Source: Byssothecium circinans
Lineage: Eukaryota; Ascomycota; Dothideomycetes; Pleosporales; Massarinaceae
Length of the DNA stretch: 64,000 bases
NCBI GenBank assembly: GCA_010015675.1
Contig: ML976978.1
Location: forward strand, 1,086,093-1,150,092
Direction: 5' to 3'
Shown one piece after another: positions 54,605 through 64,000 of this stretch. The notes beneath the pieces are model-generated. The model was not told where the DNA came from. It did not search any database and saw only the letters and a program-made list of their open reading frames with translations. Numbering within the stretch: the stretch's first letter is position 1; each line of letters starts with the position of its first letter. Both the position numbers and the translations under genes were made by a program.

Positions 54605-56071
54605 TCATGTTTGCTCTTCAATCATATCTTCAGCTGAAGCTTCCTCTGATCTGAAGTCGTAGGATGGATACTCCGACTCGATCATTGCGCCTTCTTCCTC
54701 CCACTCGATATCGCGAACTTGGTTGACTCTACTATGAGGGAAATTGGGCAAGGTTTCCAGCCAGCCTTCCGCAGCCCTAGCCCAGCCATGCGGACCTGGC
54801 GGTAGACGCTCATGATGGTCGCATAGGAGGCGACAAAGTGTTCTGAGCTCGCCAGGACGGTCTGGCATGATCCGCTTCAATAAAGATCCGAGGGTCGAAT
54901 AGTATCTCTTCGGCGGCCAATGTGTGTTCAAAAATCTCTAAGTCAAGATCTGCGGGGAAACGGTGGGCGACGGTTAGGTGGACATGAGTAAGAACCTCGA
55001 AATACGCGTCTTTGCAGCATATCCAAGCTTTGCCCCAGGGTGTTGAAGGGGCATGATTGCTCGCCATTTTTGCAATTCCTTGCTGTGTTGACGCGTCGAA
55101 TACACAATGTGGGCTTCGCATTCTTCCGTTTACGGCCCGACAGGCTTCAGAGAAATTGAAGAACTCATCGAGGTGATCTTCGTCCGTGTGAAGTCTTCAG
55201 AGTGTTCTTTCATGAGTGCATCGATGCGTTGATGTCTCTCCACTGTGGCAGAACGTAGATTGGTTTCAGATCGAGTTTGGATTATGTTCAGCTTGTAGTC
55301 TAGCTCGAGGCGAAATCCTGGAACCCAATAGTCCGAAAGATTGTAAACGGTTTCAATTCCTTCTTCGACGGAATCCAAGAAGCAACTGTTATCTAGACGA
55401 CCGAAGATTTGCGATGACAGATCGTGCATGTTTTGTTGGATGTACTGGGCGTATGATTCAGGATCTGTTGTATATATTTCAAGATCCTGGTGCACTTGTT
55501 CAGGTACTCTAAACTTGTCAGCAATCCGAATCGTGATCAGGAACGCTCAAAAGAGCCATAGATGGGAATGGCTTGATAACGTAGAAGTGTGAATAAGTCC
55601 CAACTTATTATCCTGCAGTATATTGACTCCTTCCCCCCAATTGCTTGCTTTGCCGGTCTCTTCAATAGCCTTGTTAACCATTTTGCCCAAGACGGTGAGT
55701 TTGTCGTTGAAGTGTTCGATGAATTCCTCAAACATCTCGGTCACCTTATTAAAGCTTTTTTCCAACTCGTTTCCCGGTCTTTGAAGATGCGGATTCCGGC
55801 TGACGGGACCATTTTTCACATACATCTCAAGATTTTCGTAACGTTAGTAAAGCTCGGCCATAGTCATAACGACATCGCGGATGCCTTCCACCGAATAGTC
55901 GCCTGAAACAACGTCTCGCATCACTTCCGCTCCATAATTCATGTCTAATGCCTCAGATTCTTTCTTGATCTCTTTTACGCTTTGCGCGTTCGAGTTGGGG
56001 TTTTCAGGTGTCTCCCGTTGGCGTCCAGAGGATCCCGTGGCGTCTCTGGTAGTAATCACATTTTGTTGCAA
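54605..56071 (-). pseudogene. Degenerate gene remnant, unknown family
   Basis: Several adjoining minus-strand frames look coding but do not form one clean gene. At the 5' end, IRDVVMTMAELY stops at TAA (55844-55846) and the same frame goes on with RYENLEMYVKNGPVSRNPHLQRPGNELEKSFNKVTEMFEEFIEHFNDKLTVLGKMVNKAIEETG, which looks like true coiled-coil-prone protein; CAA-to-TAA would explain the break. Another frame (55130-55495: DPESYAQYIQQNMHDLSSQIFGRLD ... HQRIDALMKEHSED) and two more at 54605-55121 follow. Introns could join some of them, but the in-frame stop cannot be spliced out cleanly. Family not recognised. Confidence 0.45.
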
Positions 56072-56857
56072 GGACCTCGTGATTGTGTTATTGGTGAGTG
56101 ATAAGATGAGGCATGGAGTTGAAGGAGAAAGGAGGGAAGTGACGATGGGAATTTGGAGGTCGTTCGGATGTCCCAGTGCTCATTCTTGAACACGCTAAAC
56201 CGATATTGGTTAGCCTGATGTGTTGTGAAGCGCGACGCCTGATCACGTGAGTTATGCATTCATCCATTATAGGGAAGCGCAGTTGAATAAAGGCAGTCAT
56301 GTCACGAAGCCTCTTAACATGCACGCGGTTGAAAGAATTCCCCACACACCTAATACCTCTCTCACCAAGTATCACCGACGATAACACGTCAACTACACTA
56401 CTATTACATTTAATAAAATATAGAATTATAAAGCTAGGCTAACTATTCTATCCGTGAGTAGGAAGATATAAAGGGTTTTGTTGTGTGTAGAAAAATAGAA
56501 GGTGAAGTTTTTTTTGGTGTGCGGCAAACTGTTTCAATTGTGTGACAGGGTAACAACGACTGTCAACCGCATTCTAAAAGCTATTTAATAGGTCTGAAAG
56601 GCGCATAGGAGCATTTCTACTCTTAGAAGCAAACTAAACGGTCTGTGTTACGAGCAGTTAACTAGACGTTTCTGGGTGTGCGGCCGTCTATAACGTCTTC
56701 AGTATCAACACAGATACCCAGTAATATCACAGGCAAAAATCGATTTCTCGAAGGTACACGTAAATATATTAAACAAATAAACCCTGAGATGTAAATATTC
56801 GCATGAAGCTGGACAATCGCTCCACGGTACCAAAATCGTAGTCAAACTAGCTGACTC
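56072..56857. other. AT-rich intergenic stretch
   Basis: The part 56390-56820 is markedly AT-rich (runs such as taataaaatatagaattataaa) and has stops in all frames. It may be a RIP-altered relic or the 3' flank of the next minus-strand gene. Nothing recognisable. Confidence 0.45.
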
Positions 56858-57586
56858 TTACTCTGCTCGCATGAAAACAATTTCAACACCCGTCTTGCCC
56901 TTCGACTCCATAACCTCCTTCATCCTCTTCACCGCCTTGGCCCCCTTCTCCAATCTCAGCACCTCCAAATCAACCTTCTCGCTCTCAACCTTCCTCTTCA
57001 TACCATTCACCCGTCTCGTCAGCTCCTCGTCACCACACACCCACTCCAAGACCGCCATTTTCCCCCGAATCTTCTCCGCATAGTCCTCATTCTCTCGGAT
57101 ATACCAGTGGAATGCTTCAGGAACGCTAGTCTCCGTGTCAATATAAGCATCGACTTTCGCGAGGGCCTTGACGAGTGCTTTGATATAAGGTTCCGTGAAG
57201 GGGAGTCGGTGAAGCTGCCAGATCTTTTGGAAATCGGGTAGTGTGAGATCCTCATGGATGTCTTCCTCGAGAGTGAGTGCTAGGAACCTACGGAGATTGA
57301 GGAGTGGGCTGGTGCCGAAGAAGGCCATTGTGGCGTCCATTTGGATACATTCGGCAACTGTGGCTATGATGTTGTCGGCGCGTTCACTGACTTCAGCTTC
57401 GCGGAATTGGAGGACTTTTTGGAGTCCGACGGGGGATACGGTCTTGGGAAGGACGGCGATATGGGGCTGCGAGGGGTGGATGTAGTGGTGGAGACGGGGG
57501 AAGAGTGTGTGGAGTTGGGGGAGTGTGAGGGTCGTGGTTACTAGACAGCGTTTGGAAATGATAAGTTGGGGTGTTGTGGTAGCCAT
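56858..57586 (-). CDS. Uncharacterised fungal protein, 242 aa
   Basis: Single exon. Mostly helical by composition: VGLQKVLQFREAEVSERADNIIATVAECIQMDATMAFFGTSPLLNLRRFLALTLEEDI in the middle and a charged C-terminus (MKRKVESEKVDLEVLRLEKGAKAVKRMKEVMESKG) that could form a coiled coil. There is no signal peptide, membrane segment or domain I can name. Start at 57586 is the first Met and gives MATTTPQLIISKRCLVTTTLTLPQL. Composition and length support a real gene. Confidence 0.65.
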   Translation of the reverse strand: MATTTPQLIISKRCLVTTTLTLPQLHTLFPRLHHYIHPSQPHIAVLPKTVSPVGLQKVLQFREAEVSERADNIIATVAECIQMDATMAFFGTSPLLNLRRFLALTLEEDIHEDLTLPDFQKIWQLHRLPFTEPYIKALVKALAKVDAYIDTETSVPEAFHWYIRENEDYAEKIRGKMAVLEWVCGDEELTRRVNGMKRKVESEKVDLEVLRLEKGAKAVKRMKEVMESKGKTGVEIVFMRAE

Positions 57587-57873
57587 GTTGTGGGGATTGA
57601 TGTTCTGTCATGGGATCGGGTCTCGCGGGGAGAAGATATAGGGAAGGTGTAGGTGAACAATGTGATTGTGTTGGAGACACACTTTACTGTTGTTATTTTT
57701 GTATGCAATACTGCACATGTTCTGAACAATGTTGTGTGAGAAGACGCCATGTCTCATTTGTCTCAAGCCGACTTTGCCGAGAGAGACCGCGTGTTCACGA
57801 TAGATGTGTAGCGAAGCATCCGGTCGTGAATAATGCCATTCTACAGATTGGTAAGTCGCACGTTGTCCCATCC

Positions 57874-58515
57874 CTACAACCTCGACCCTCCTCCAAGCCT
57901 CACCCACAGCGCATCAGCCTGCACCAGCGGCGTCCCGTCCCCATTTTTTATGATGGCCCTTAATTTCATCTTATAGCCCTTGTCCTCAACTATCTTGACC
58001 TCGATTCCCACGACTCCTGGGCAATGCACCGGCCTCAAAAACTTCATTTCCAGATGAGCTGTCACAAGGTACCCCTTCAGCGCTTTCTCCAGCGGCGCAC
58101 GCTCCTTCAACATGCTCTTACTGTTCTCATTATATCTTTTCGCCCAATCGGCTGGGTCGGTTCTTGAGCCCATCGTCTCTTGTACTATCATGGCCCATCC
58201 CAAGGCCTCATCCATCATAGTCATGACGGCGCCGCCATGGCAGGTTGTGGGGAAGCCCATGAGCCCTTCCCCGAATTTGCAGAGTGATACCGTCCTTGCG
58301 GTAAGTGTGGAGCCCGGCGCGGGATTCTCGTAGAGTTCCACCCACTGTTGCAAGCCGTTGTTCGCGCTCATCGTTTCTCGGCAGAAGAGGTCAGGGTCGG
58401 CATCGAGATGGAAGTCCCGGAAGCGACTGCGGATGTTCCATTCTGAGGATCGGAGGAGTGCAGTCGCCCATTTTATGGTTGCAAAAGCTTCGATTTGCTC
58501 TGCGCTGGCGGGCAT
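57874..58515 (-). CDS. Hotdog-fold thioesterase family protein
   Basis: 213 aa, single exon. The hotdog core is plain: GFPTTCHGGAVMTMMDEALGWAM carries the HGG turn and the following catalytic-side acidic residue of the PaaI/THEM4-like thioesterases, and the paired strands YLVTAHLEMKFLRPVHCPGVVGIEVKIVEDKGYKMKLRAIIKNGDG complete the sheet. Such enzymes cleave acyl-CoA or related thioesters. An N-terminal helical region of about 60 residues precedes the domain, without a clear targeting signal. An insert of about 25 residues (SRTDPADWAKRYNENSKSMLKE) separates the core helix from the next strand. The start at 58515 is the first Met. The substrate is not deducible. Confidence 0.85.
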   Translation of the reverse strand: MPASAEQIEAFATIKWATALLRSSEWNIRSRFRDFHLDADPDLFCRETMSANNGLQQWVELYENPAPGSTLTARTVSLCKFGEGLMGFPTTCHGGAVMTMMDEALGWAMIVQETMGSRTDPADWAKRYNENSKSMLKERAPLEKALKGYLVTAHLEMKFLRPVHCPGVVGIEVKIVEDKGYKMKLRAIIKNGDGTPLVQADALWVRLGGGSRL

Positions 58516-59273
58516 TGTTGCGGTAGCTGTGGTGGGTGGAGGGCGTTGGGATGGAGATGCGACGGGACGATCATGCAGCTGAACGCCTGAAGGGGCTTGG
58601 GATTCGTTGAAGCATGACAGCAGCGGCTGCTGGGGATACAGCAGAGGCGCAATGGCTCTTCATGCTTGGTGCTAGCTCTGCCATGTTCGTGCGTGGTCGA
58701 ATGGTGAAAGCGAAAGTGCGTGTGATCGGGGGGGATTCGGCCGCGCTAGACTAGTCAGTAGCATTGACGCCAATTTGCTCGCTGTTGAATGTTGAGCCTC
58801 TGGCACCGATTACCACAAATATTCCAACATTTGAACACTATGAGATGAAAATCGCGAAGTGAAGGTTGCTGGGGGATGGAGTCTCGAGAGGCTAGAGGAC
58901 CGGTGTCGCCTGTCCAAGCCACAATGCCGAATGCTGCCTTTACTCGCCATCAAAGTCGCCATCAGGGAGGGCGTTGCCTGTCGGATTCCAGGCAGAATGG
59001 CCATCCATCGTGTACTTTTCAGGCGTCAGTCGCGCGAAAGCCCGTGATAGCGCGATTCAGGCCACGGCTGCCTGGGTTGCGCCATCTAGAGTTCTGGCTG
59101 CTGACAGCTGCGGCGAGACGGGCACCTACATAAACAACAACAACACCCGCTCACTTTCACCCTCACTTCCACCCACCTTTCCCTACTCTGCCAATTGCTT
59201 TTTTGAACTCCCGCTGAGCTTTCTCGTACATATTTGCATTTACTTCTGCACTGCCTGTGTCGCAATTGCTATA
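58516..59273. other. Divergent intergenic region, thioesterase / BRCT protein
   Basis: Promoter region for both neighbours. The frame of the BRCT gene is open upstream to 58974, but the sequence at 59140-59270 has the pyrimidine-rich look of a 5' leader, so I start the gene at 59274. No other gene. Confidence 0.5.
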
Positions 59274-60505
59274 ATGGCCCCCAAGACAGACACCGTCTCG
59301 ATTAGCGTACGAAGCGACGCGCTGGAAGGTGACAGAGTTATCATCACAGGCGAGATCGGAGGACAGAGCCGCAAAAGTGCAGAGCAGATCCTCATCAATG
59401 CGGGCGCGACGATTGAGAAGAGCTTGAACAAAAAGGTTACGCTCGTGGTGTTGGGTGAGAATGCAGGCCAGGCCAAGGTGAGCGCCATGATGTATTTTCC
59501 CCGGTGACGTTTCGCTAATATATTTAGCTCGACAAAATTGAGAAGCTAGGATGCGAGACGAAAGAGTGGGATGACTTGATTGAGGAGATCAAGGGTGATG
59601 GCGGCGCTGCTGCTGATGCTGATGAACCGGCGGATGAAGACGAGGAGGAGGAGGAAGCGGAGCCTGAGGTTGAAAAGGTGCGAAATTTGCCCGACCATGC
59701 AGTCTTGTGTCCTAAGTCTCGCAACACTTTTCTCAACCTGAGCTTGAGAAAGTATCAGAAGACTTGTGGCCTCGTACTGAAAGCATCTTGGACGTGGATT
59801 AATTGAAAGTTGTAGCCCAAGTCAAAGAAAGCCAAAGCCGCACCAAAAACTGCACCCAAGGCCGCTCCCAAAGCCAAAGCCAAAGCCAATACCAAGGCGA
59901 AAGCCGCACCAGCACCAGCCGCTGCATCAAGCGGAGAAGGATCTGACCCGGACTTCCTCCACGACAAGTGTGTCATCATCACGGGCGCCATCCCCGGCCA
60001 CGAACGCAAGGAGGCCCAGGCGATTCTTGAAAATGCCGGAGCTCACGTTGCCAAATCCCTCAACAAGCAGGTCGAACTTGTCATCTTAGGAACCAAACCT
60101 GGCCCCGACAAGTTGAAAAAGATCGATGACCTAGGAGCGGAAACAATTGAATGGACTGAGCTTGCCGACAAGCTCGGCCTTGAAGTTGCACCAGAGAAGG
60201 AGGTCGCCGAAGTCGAAGCCGGTGAAGCACCCGATTCCATTGATAGCATGACGCTGCTCATTACTGGGGAAATCAATGGCTTCACTCGCTCTTCTGCTCA
60301 GAAGCTTCTTGAAGCGGAAGGCGCAAAGTTTGCAAAGTCTGTCACCAAAGCTGTTGAGCTCGTGGTTCTTGGGATCAACGCCGGACCCGACAAGCTCGCG
60401 CAGATCAAGGAGAAGGGCATCCCTACGTGCGATTGGGATGCTCTGGTTGCGAAACTCGGCATTGACGCTGAGCAGCCAGCCAAGAAGAAGGCGAAGAAGA
60501 ACTAG
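59274..60505 (+). CDS. Protein with three BRCT-type repeats
   Basis: Exons 59274-59477, 59528-59677 and 59816-60505 (introns 50 and 138 bp), 347 aa. Three related modules: residues about 18-85 (DRVIITGEIGGQSRKSAEQILINAGATIEKSLNKKVTLVVLG), 155-235 (KCVIITGAIPGHERKEAQAILENAGAHVAKSLNKQVELVILGTKPGPDKL) and 255-335 (MTLLITGEINGFTRSSAQKLLEAEGAKFAKSVTKAVELVVLG). Each has the GxI-Gx8-I..xGA/xG pattern of the single-BRCT fold seen in replication factor C large subunit and DNA ligase. Between modules 1 and 2 lie an acidic run and a Lys/Ala/Pro-rich, histone H1-like linker. The C-terminus PAKKKAKKN is a likely nuclear signal. A nuclear DNA-associated role is inference; no enzyme domain is present. It could bind poly(ADP-ribose) or DNA ends. 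Confidence 0.85.
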
Positions 60506-61300
60506 CCTTCTTTTCGCAGTCGTCCTTCGAAAGCTCTCTATTTCCTTGGTTGTTTCCTCGCCGTTTTGTTAATGGTCGACGTCGAGCTGGTACACAAAGT
60601 CAATCCATAGGCGTTGTTTGGTACTGGTAACAGCGCGCAGCGGGATGGAAGTCTTGTACCAGCGTATATACGAGATGGGATTCCCTTGTCCACTAAACAC
60701 TCTTATTCTCTTTTTCCTTCTTTCCACTTCTGTTGAAATGTCTTCACAATTCACAATCAACCTTGCAGCACTCGCCTTCTCCATAGTCGTCTAATCATCC
60801 GATGTTCGTTCTATTTGCCGGCCAAAGGCCGTTTAAGGCCGCACATTCGCAGGCGTCGAAAATCTACTGATTTAGAGAGAGCCTACTTGTCAAAGCGAAA
60901 GCAGGATGCTTATCGATAGAATGTCATAGTAGCGAGAGGGTCGGCACAGCAACTTTCGGAGCACAACAACTTTCGGCTAACAACAGCGTATGCAGGCACC
61001 AGCATATATTTCCTCAATCCTTCTTCCAGCACCGATTTCGCACGGTCATACCACTCACGCGGACTTGTCTTGAAAAATCGGTGTGGAGGAGAGTCATACT
61101 GTACTTTGACTCTGTTGGGTTAGACGAATGACGACCCTGCCCGTACAGTACAAGCTAGGGCGTGCTTACATAACTACCGCCCTCCCACCTATAAGAAAGG
61201 GTGTGGGGAAAACAATGTTTTTCCCCACTTCGATTGTGTCTCTCTCCCAAAACTAACTTTGGTGTCGTAAGTGCGAAGAAAGAGATATTGAACTGGCCAG
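60506..61300. other. Intergenic between the BRCT protein and MFS genes
   Basis: 3' UTR of the BRCT gene and promoter of the transporter gene. AGCAACTTTCGGAGCACAAC and a close copy (ACAACTTTCGGCTAACAAC) lie side by side at 60946-60986. No gene. Confidence 0.45.
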
Positions 61301-62943
61301 ATGAACGCGTTAGCAGAGGAGCAACAACCTTTGCTCGGTCCCATCCTCGAAGACGCCGAAGATGCGATATCGGTTCGACATGGCGGCATCACAGAAATTT
61401 TAGATTTCGAGGTTGGTGACAAGGAAGATCCTAGGCAGTGGGCGAAGTCGTTTAGATGGTTTATTGTGCTTTTGCTTGCATGCATGGCGTTTACCGTGTA
61501 AATTCCACCTTCCCTTCTTCATACAATCGCAATCTCTTAAGTACACCTGATGCTAACAACCGCGCTATAGAACATTCACATGTATCGGAGTCGTCCCAGT
61601 AGCAACGCGCATAGTCGACGAGCTTTCCGGCCCCGACGCCTCCACAACATCAACGTCCGCGCTCCTCGTCACCATCTGGGAACTCGGTGAAGCCGCCGGA
61701 CCACTCGTAACCGCCCCGCTTTCCGAGCTCTTTGGCCGCTACCCTGTCATGAACATCTGCAACCTGGGCTTCATTTTCTTTACGCTACTTGCCGTCTCGA
61801 GTAAAAGCACCTCGCTCTTCATCGTAGCGAGAATGCTTACTGGAGTCACCGTGGCGTCGAACGTGCTGAATCCCGCAATCATCGGTGATCTGTTTGACAG
61901 CGATGAGCGAGGAAGCGCTATGAGTCTCATTATGCTAGCACCGTTGGTCGGAGGCGCCGTCGGTCCTGCCATCAGTGGGGCTATTGCGCAGACTTTGGGC
62001 TGGAGATGGGTGTTGCTAATTGCGACTGGTTTGGCAGTGTGCTGCGAGATTCTCTTCCTTGCGTGCTTCCGAGAGACGTATAAGATGAGCATTTTGAAGA
62101 AGCGCGCTAGGAAACTCCAGGAACAGAACGAAGGGTATGACGAGGTGGCAAAATCGAAGAACGGCTCTGGCAGCGATGTGAAGAAACTGTGGCATGCTAT
62201 CACCAGACCTTTCGCAGTCTTATTCGGATCGAAAGTGTTGATCCTACTGTCGCTTTTCGGATCCGTCGCTTTCAGCTTCTTTTACGTCTTGTCGACTTCG
62301 CTGCCGAATATCCTGCAGGATTTTTATGATTTTACGCCTGCTCAGATAGGCTCGGCGTTCATGACATTTAGTAAGTTTCCCCCTTCCGCCTTCCGCCTTG
62401 TTCATCTTTTGTCCTCAAGAACAATAAACCTAACATCTTCCAGGTGTCGGATCCTTCCTAGGCGTCCTAGTCTGCAACACCCTACTCGACAGAATCTACA
62501 TCTACCTCCGCTCCCAATCCCCCACCAAATCAGGTCGTCCTGAACACCGCCTCCCCCTCTCCATAATCGGCGGTGCTCTCCTCCCCCTCTCCGTCGCAGC
62601 ATACGGTTGGATCGCGCAAACCCATCTTCCCGTTGTCCTCCTCCTCGGCTCCGTCGGCTTCCAAGGCTTCACCCTCTTGCTTGCCATGATTCCCTTATCT
62701 GCGTACGTCGTCGACGCTTTTGGAAATTACTCGGCTAGTGCCATGACGGGCGTTGTCGTTACGAGGTGTTTGATGGGAACGTTTTTGCCGCTTGCGACGG
62801 GGCCTTTGGCGGAGTGGCTGGGTTGGGGCTGGGGGTGTACGTGTTTGGCGGCGCTGAGTGCGGTGTTGGCGGTGTGCCCGGTGCTGGTCGCGAGGTATGG
62901 GGTGGTTTGGAGGAGGGGGAGTGAGTTTACTAGGGATACTTGA
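61301..62943 (+). CDS. Major facilitator superfamily transporter (drug:H+ antiporter type)
   Basis: Exons 61301-61497, 61571-62370 and 62444-62943; both introns are 73 bp and keep frame, 498 aa. A hydrophilic N-terminus (about 1-45) contains DKEDPRQWAKSFRW, typical for fungal DHA1 transporters (the E/DDPxNW motif before helix 1). The loop between helices 2 and 3 has APLSELFGRYPVM (motif A), and helix 5 has APLVGGAVGPAISG (antiporter motif C). A central cytosolic loop (RKLQEQNEGYDEVAKSKNGSG) divides two six-helix halves. The second half ends WLGWGWGCTCLAALSAVLAVCPVLVARYG with a short tail. A proton-driven exporter of small molecules is likely; the substrate is unknown. No neighbouring biosynthetic gene suggests one. 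Confidence 0.92.
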
Positions 62944-63292
62944 TGGAGGGGCTTGGAAGTGGATTGGGTAAAGATTTAACGAGGCTATGAGGATAATGAA
63001 TGGGACTCTCGTAGTTCTAAAAGGTCTTCATGGATGGCATTAAAGAGGTTGCCATGTACCGGGATGCAGCAAAGCAATCGACACAGGAAGAATCCAACCA
63101 AGCGTCGTCACGTTCCCCATATGTGACATGTGACATACGCGCAAGAAGTGCTTTGGATCCCAATTAACATGACCTCCCCAGTCGTTATCCTATGACTAAA
63201 AGCTGGAAATTAAACATTCCACCATAAACAAGTCCCCCTCCCCAACAATACATCCCAATACATCAAACCCCCCCTCCTCTCCCTACCAACCC
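62944..63292. other. Convergent intergenic region
   Basis: 3' flanks of the transporter gene and of the small minus-strand gene. Nothing else seen. Confidence 0.5.
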
Positions 63293-63700
63293 TCAAGTAG
63301 CAATGACCACCTTCTCCCCCTCCGTAACCCTCCTAACAAAAACCTGCATCGTCCTCTCCTCCTCCTCCGCTCCCGCCCCACCCACAACACGCTGACTCCC
63401 CACCTCCAAACTCCTCGTCCGCTCCTCCCCCTGCCCCTCCGCCACCGTCGACATCACGGTCCTCGCACAGCTCCACTCGCGATAGTCAGCCAGCGCATTC
63501 ATATGTTGTAGCGCGTGGTCGAGGTTGGCGTAGGCGGCGTGGACCGTGATGTTGTTTTGGAGGGATGGGTACGTTGCTGAAGTGAGGACGGGGGAGCGGG
63601 AAAGGGTGGTTTCGAGGACAAGGTAGAGGATCTTGGGGGGTTTGGTTGGTGGTGGGGCGGCGAAAGGGAATGGAGGGGCTGGAGTTGGTGCTGAGGCCAT
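63293..63700 (-). CDS. Uncharacterised small fungal protein, 135 aa
   Basis: Single exon. After a Pro/Ala-rich start (MASAPTPAPPFPFAAPPPTKPP) comes an ordered segment with alternating hydrophobic residues, KILYLVLETTLSRSPVLTSATYPSLQNNITVHAAYANLDHALQHMNALADYREWSC, and a C-terminal MQVFVRRVTEGEKVVIAT. It resembles small fungal proteins without a named domain. Start at 63700 is the first Met. The function is unknown. Confidence 0.65.
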   Translation of the reverse strand: MASAPTPAPPFPFAAPPPTKPPKILYLVLETTLSRSPVLTSATYPSLQNNITVHAAYANLDHALQHMNALADYREWSCARTVMSTVAEGQGEERTRSLEVGSQRVVGGAGAEEEERTMQVFVRRVTEGEKVVIAT

Positions 63701-64000
63701 TGGGATGGAATGTGTTTGGGTGGTGAAAGTATGAGGGGTGTGGGGAAGTTGGGTCTTTGGAAGTGAATCTGGTCAGGGGAGGATTGGGAGAGAGGGAGGG
63801 TTTTGGCTTAATAGGAGAGGGTTATTGAGATTGTTTGTGTGAGCAAGCGTTTGATGGTATCATACTGTCACTTGCTTGTACCAAACAACAAGCTCTTGTA
63901 AATGGTTACTCGTGAGAAAGCAATCAGCAGCCCACCCTACACTCCACCTTCGAAACCTTGTAGACCTTCGCCTCATGACTCCTAACTTCCGTCGTAAACG
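63701..64000. other. Upstream of the small protein gene to the window edge
   Basis: Promoter side of the 135-aa gene. No further gene is visible before the window ends. Confidence 0.5.

Overview
The window is nuclear DNA from a filamentous ascomycete (Pezizomycotina; a dothideomycete is my best inference from protein style, not proven). The reasons are compact multi-exon genes with introns of mostly 46-60 bp (GT...CTNAC...AG), fungal-only families (Ssn6/Cyc8, Kre6/Skn1, Rgp1, Rmt2, fungal rhodopsin-domain membrane proteins, Mug72-like ketopantoate reductases), and decayed sequences whose stop codons look like C-to-T changes, as repeat-induced point mutation (RIP) would leave.

Layout. 1-1326: 3' truncated KRE6/SKN1 beta-glucan synthesis gene (minus). 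3.7-4.5 kb: small conserved protein with a mitochondrial-looking leader. 5.06-8.03 kb: eight-exon SSN6/CYC8 corepressor. 8.0-12.5 kb: gene-poor, with one strong hairpin followed by octamer repeats. 12.5-15.1 kb: RGP1. 16.3-18.0 kb: decayed membrane-protein gene with two in-frame stops and no usable splice acceptor. 18.4-22.1 kb: acyl-protein thioesterase-like hydrolase, RPR2-type RNase P subunit, SUB2 helicase. 22.1-26.4 kb: gene-poor. 26.4-28.9 kb: Mug72-like reductase. 30.5-32.2 kb: glucokinase. 32.67-32.80 kb: a tRNA-Lys(UUU) gene whose T-loop is split by a 55-nt intron-like insert. 35-36 kb: zinc-finger-like protein. 37-42.7 kb: accessory block of a secreted FAD oxidase, a TIR element, a rhodopsin-domain membrane protein and an NmrA-like reductase. 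44-49 kb: an unknown 663-aa protein and a J-domain protein. 49.3-50.5 kb: LINE ORF1 fragment. 52-54.2 kb: C2H2 zinc-finger gene with repeated promoter motifs, and RMT2. 54.6-56.1 kb: gene relic. 56.9-63.7 kb: unknown protein, hotdog thioesterase, triple-BRCT protein, MFS transporter, small unknown protein.

Most genes are independent housekeeping genes. SSN6 (glucose repression) and glucokinase (glucose phosphorylation) both belong to sugar response but are not clustered. The 37-42.7 kb block is the only part that looks like accessory, environment-facing content. I see no secondary-metabolite backbone enzyme, CRISPR array or rRNA. The signal I rate highest is the interrupted tRNA gene.
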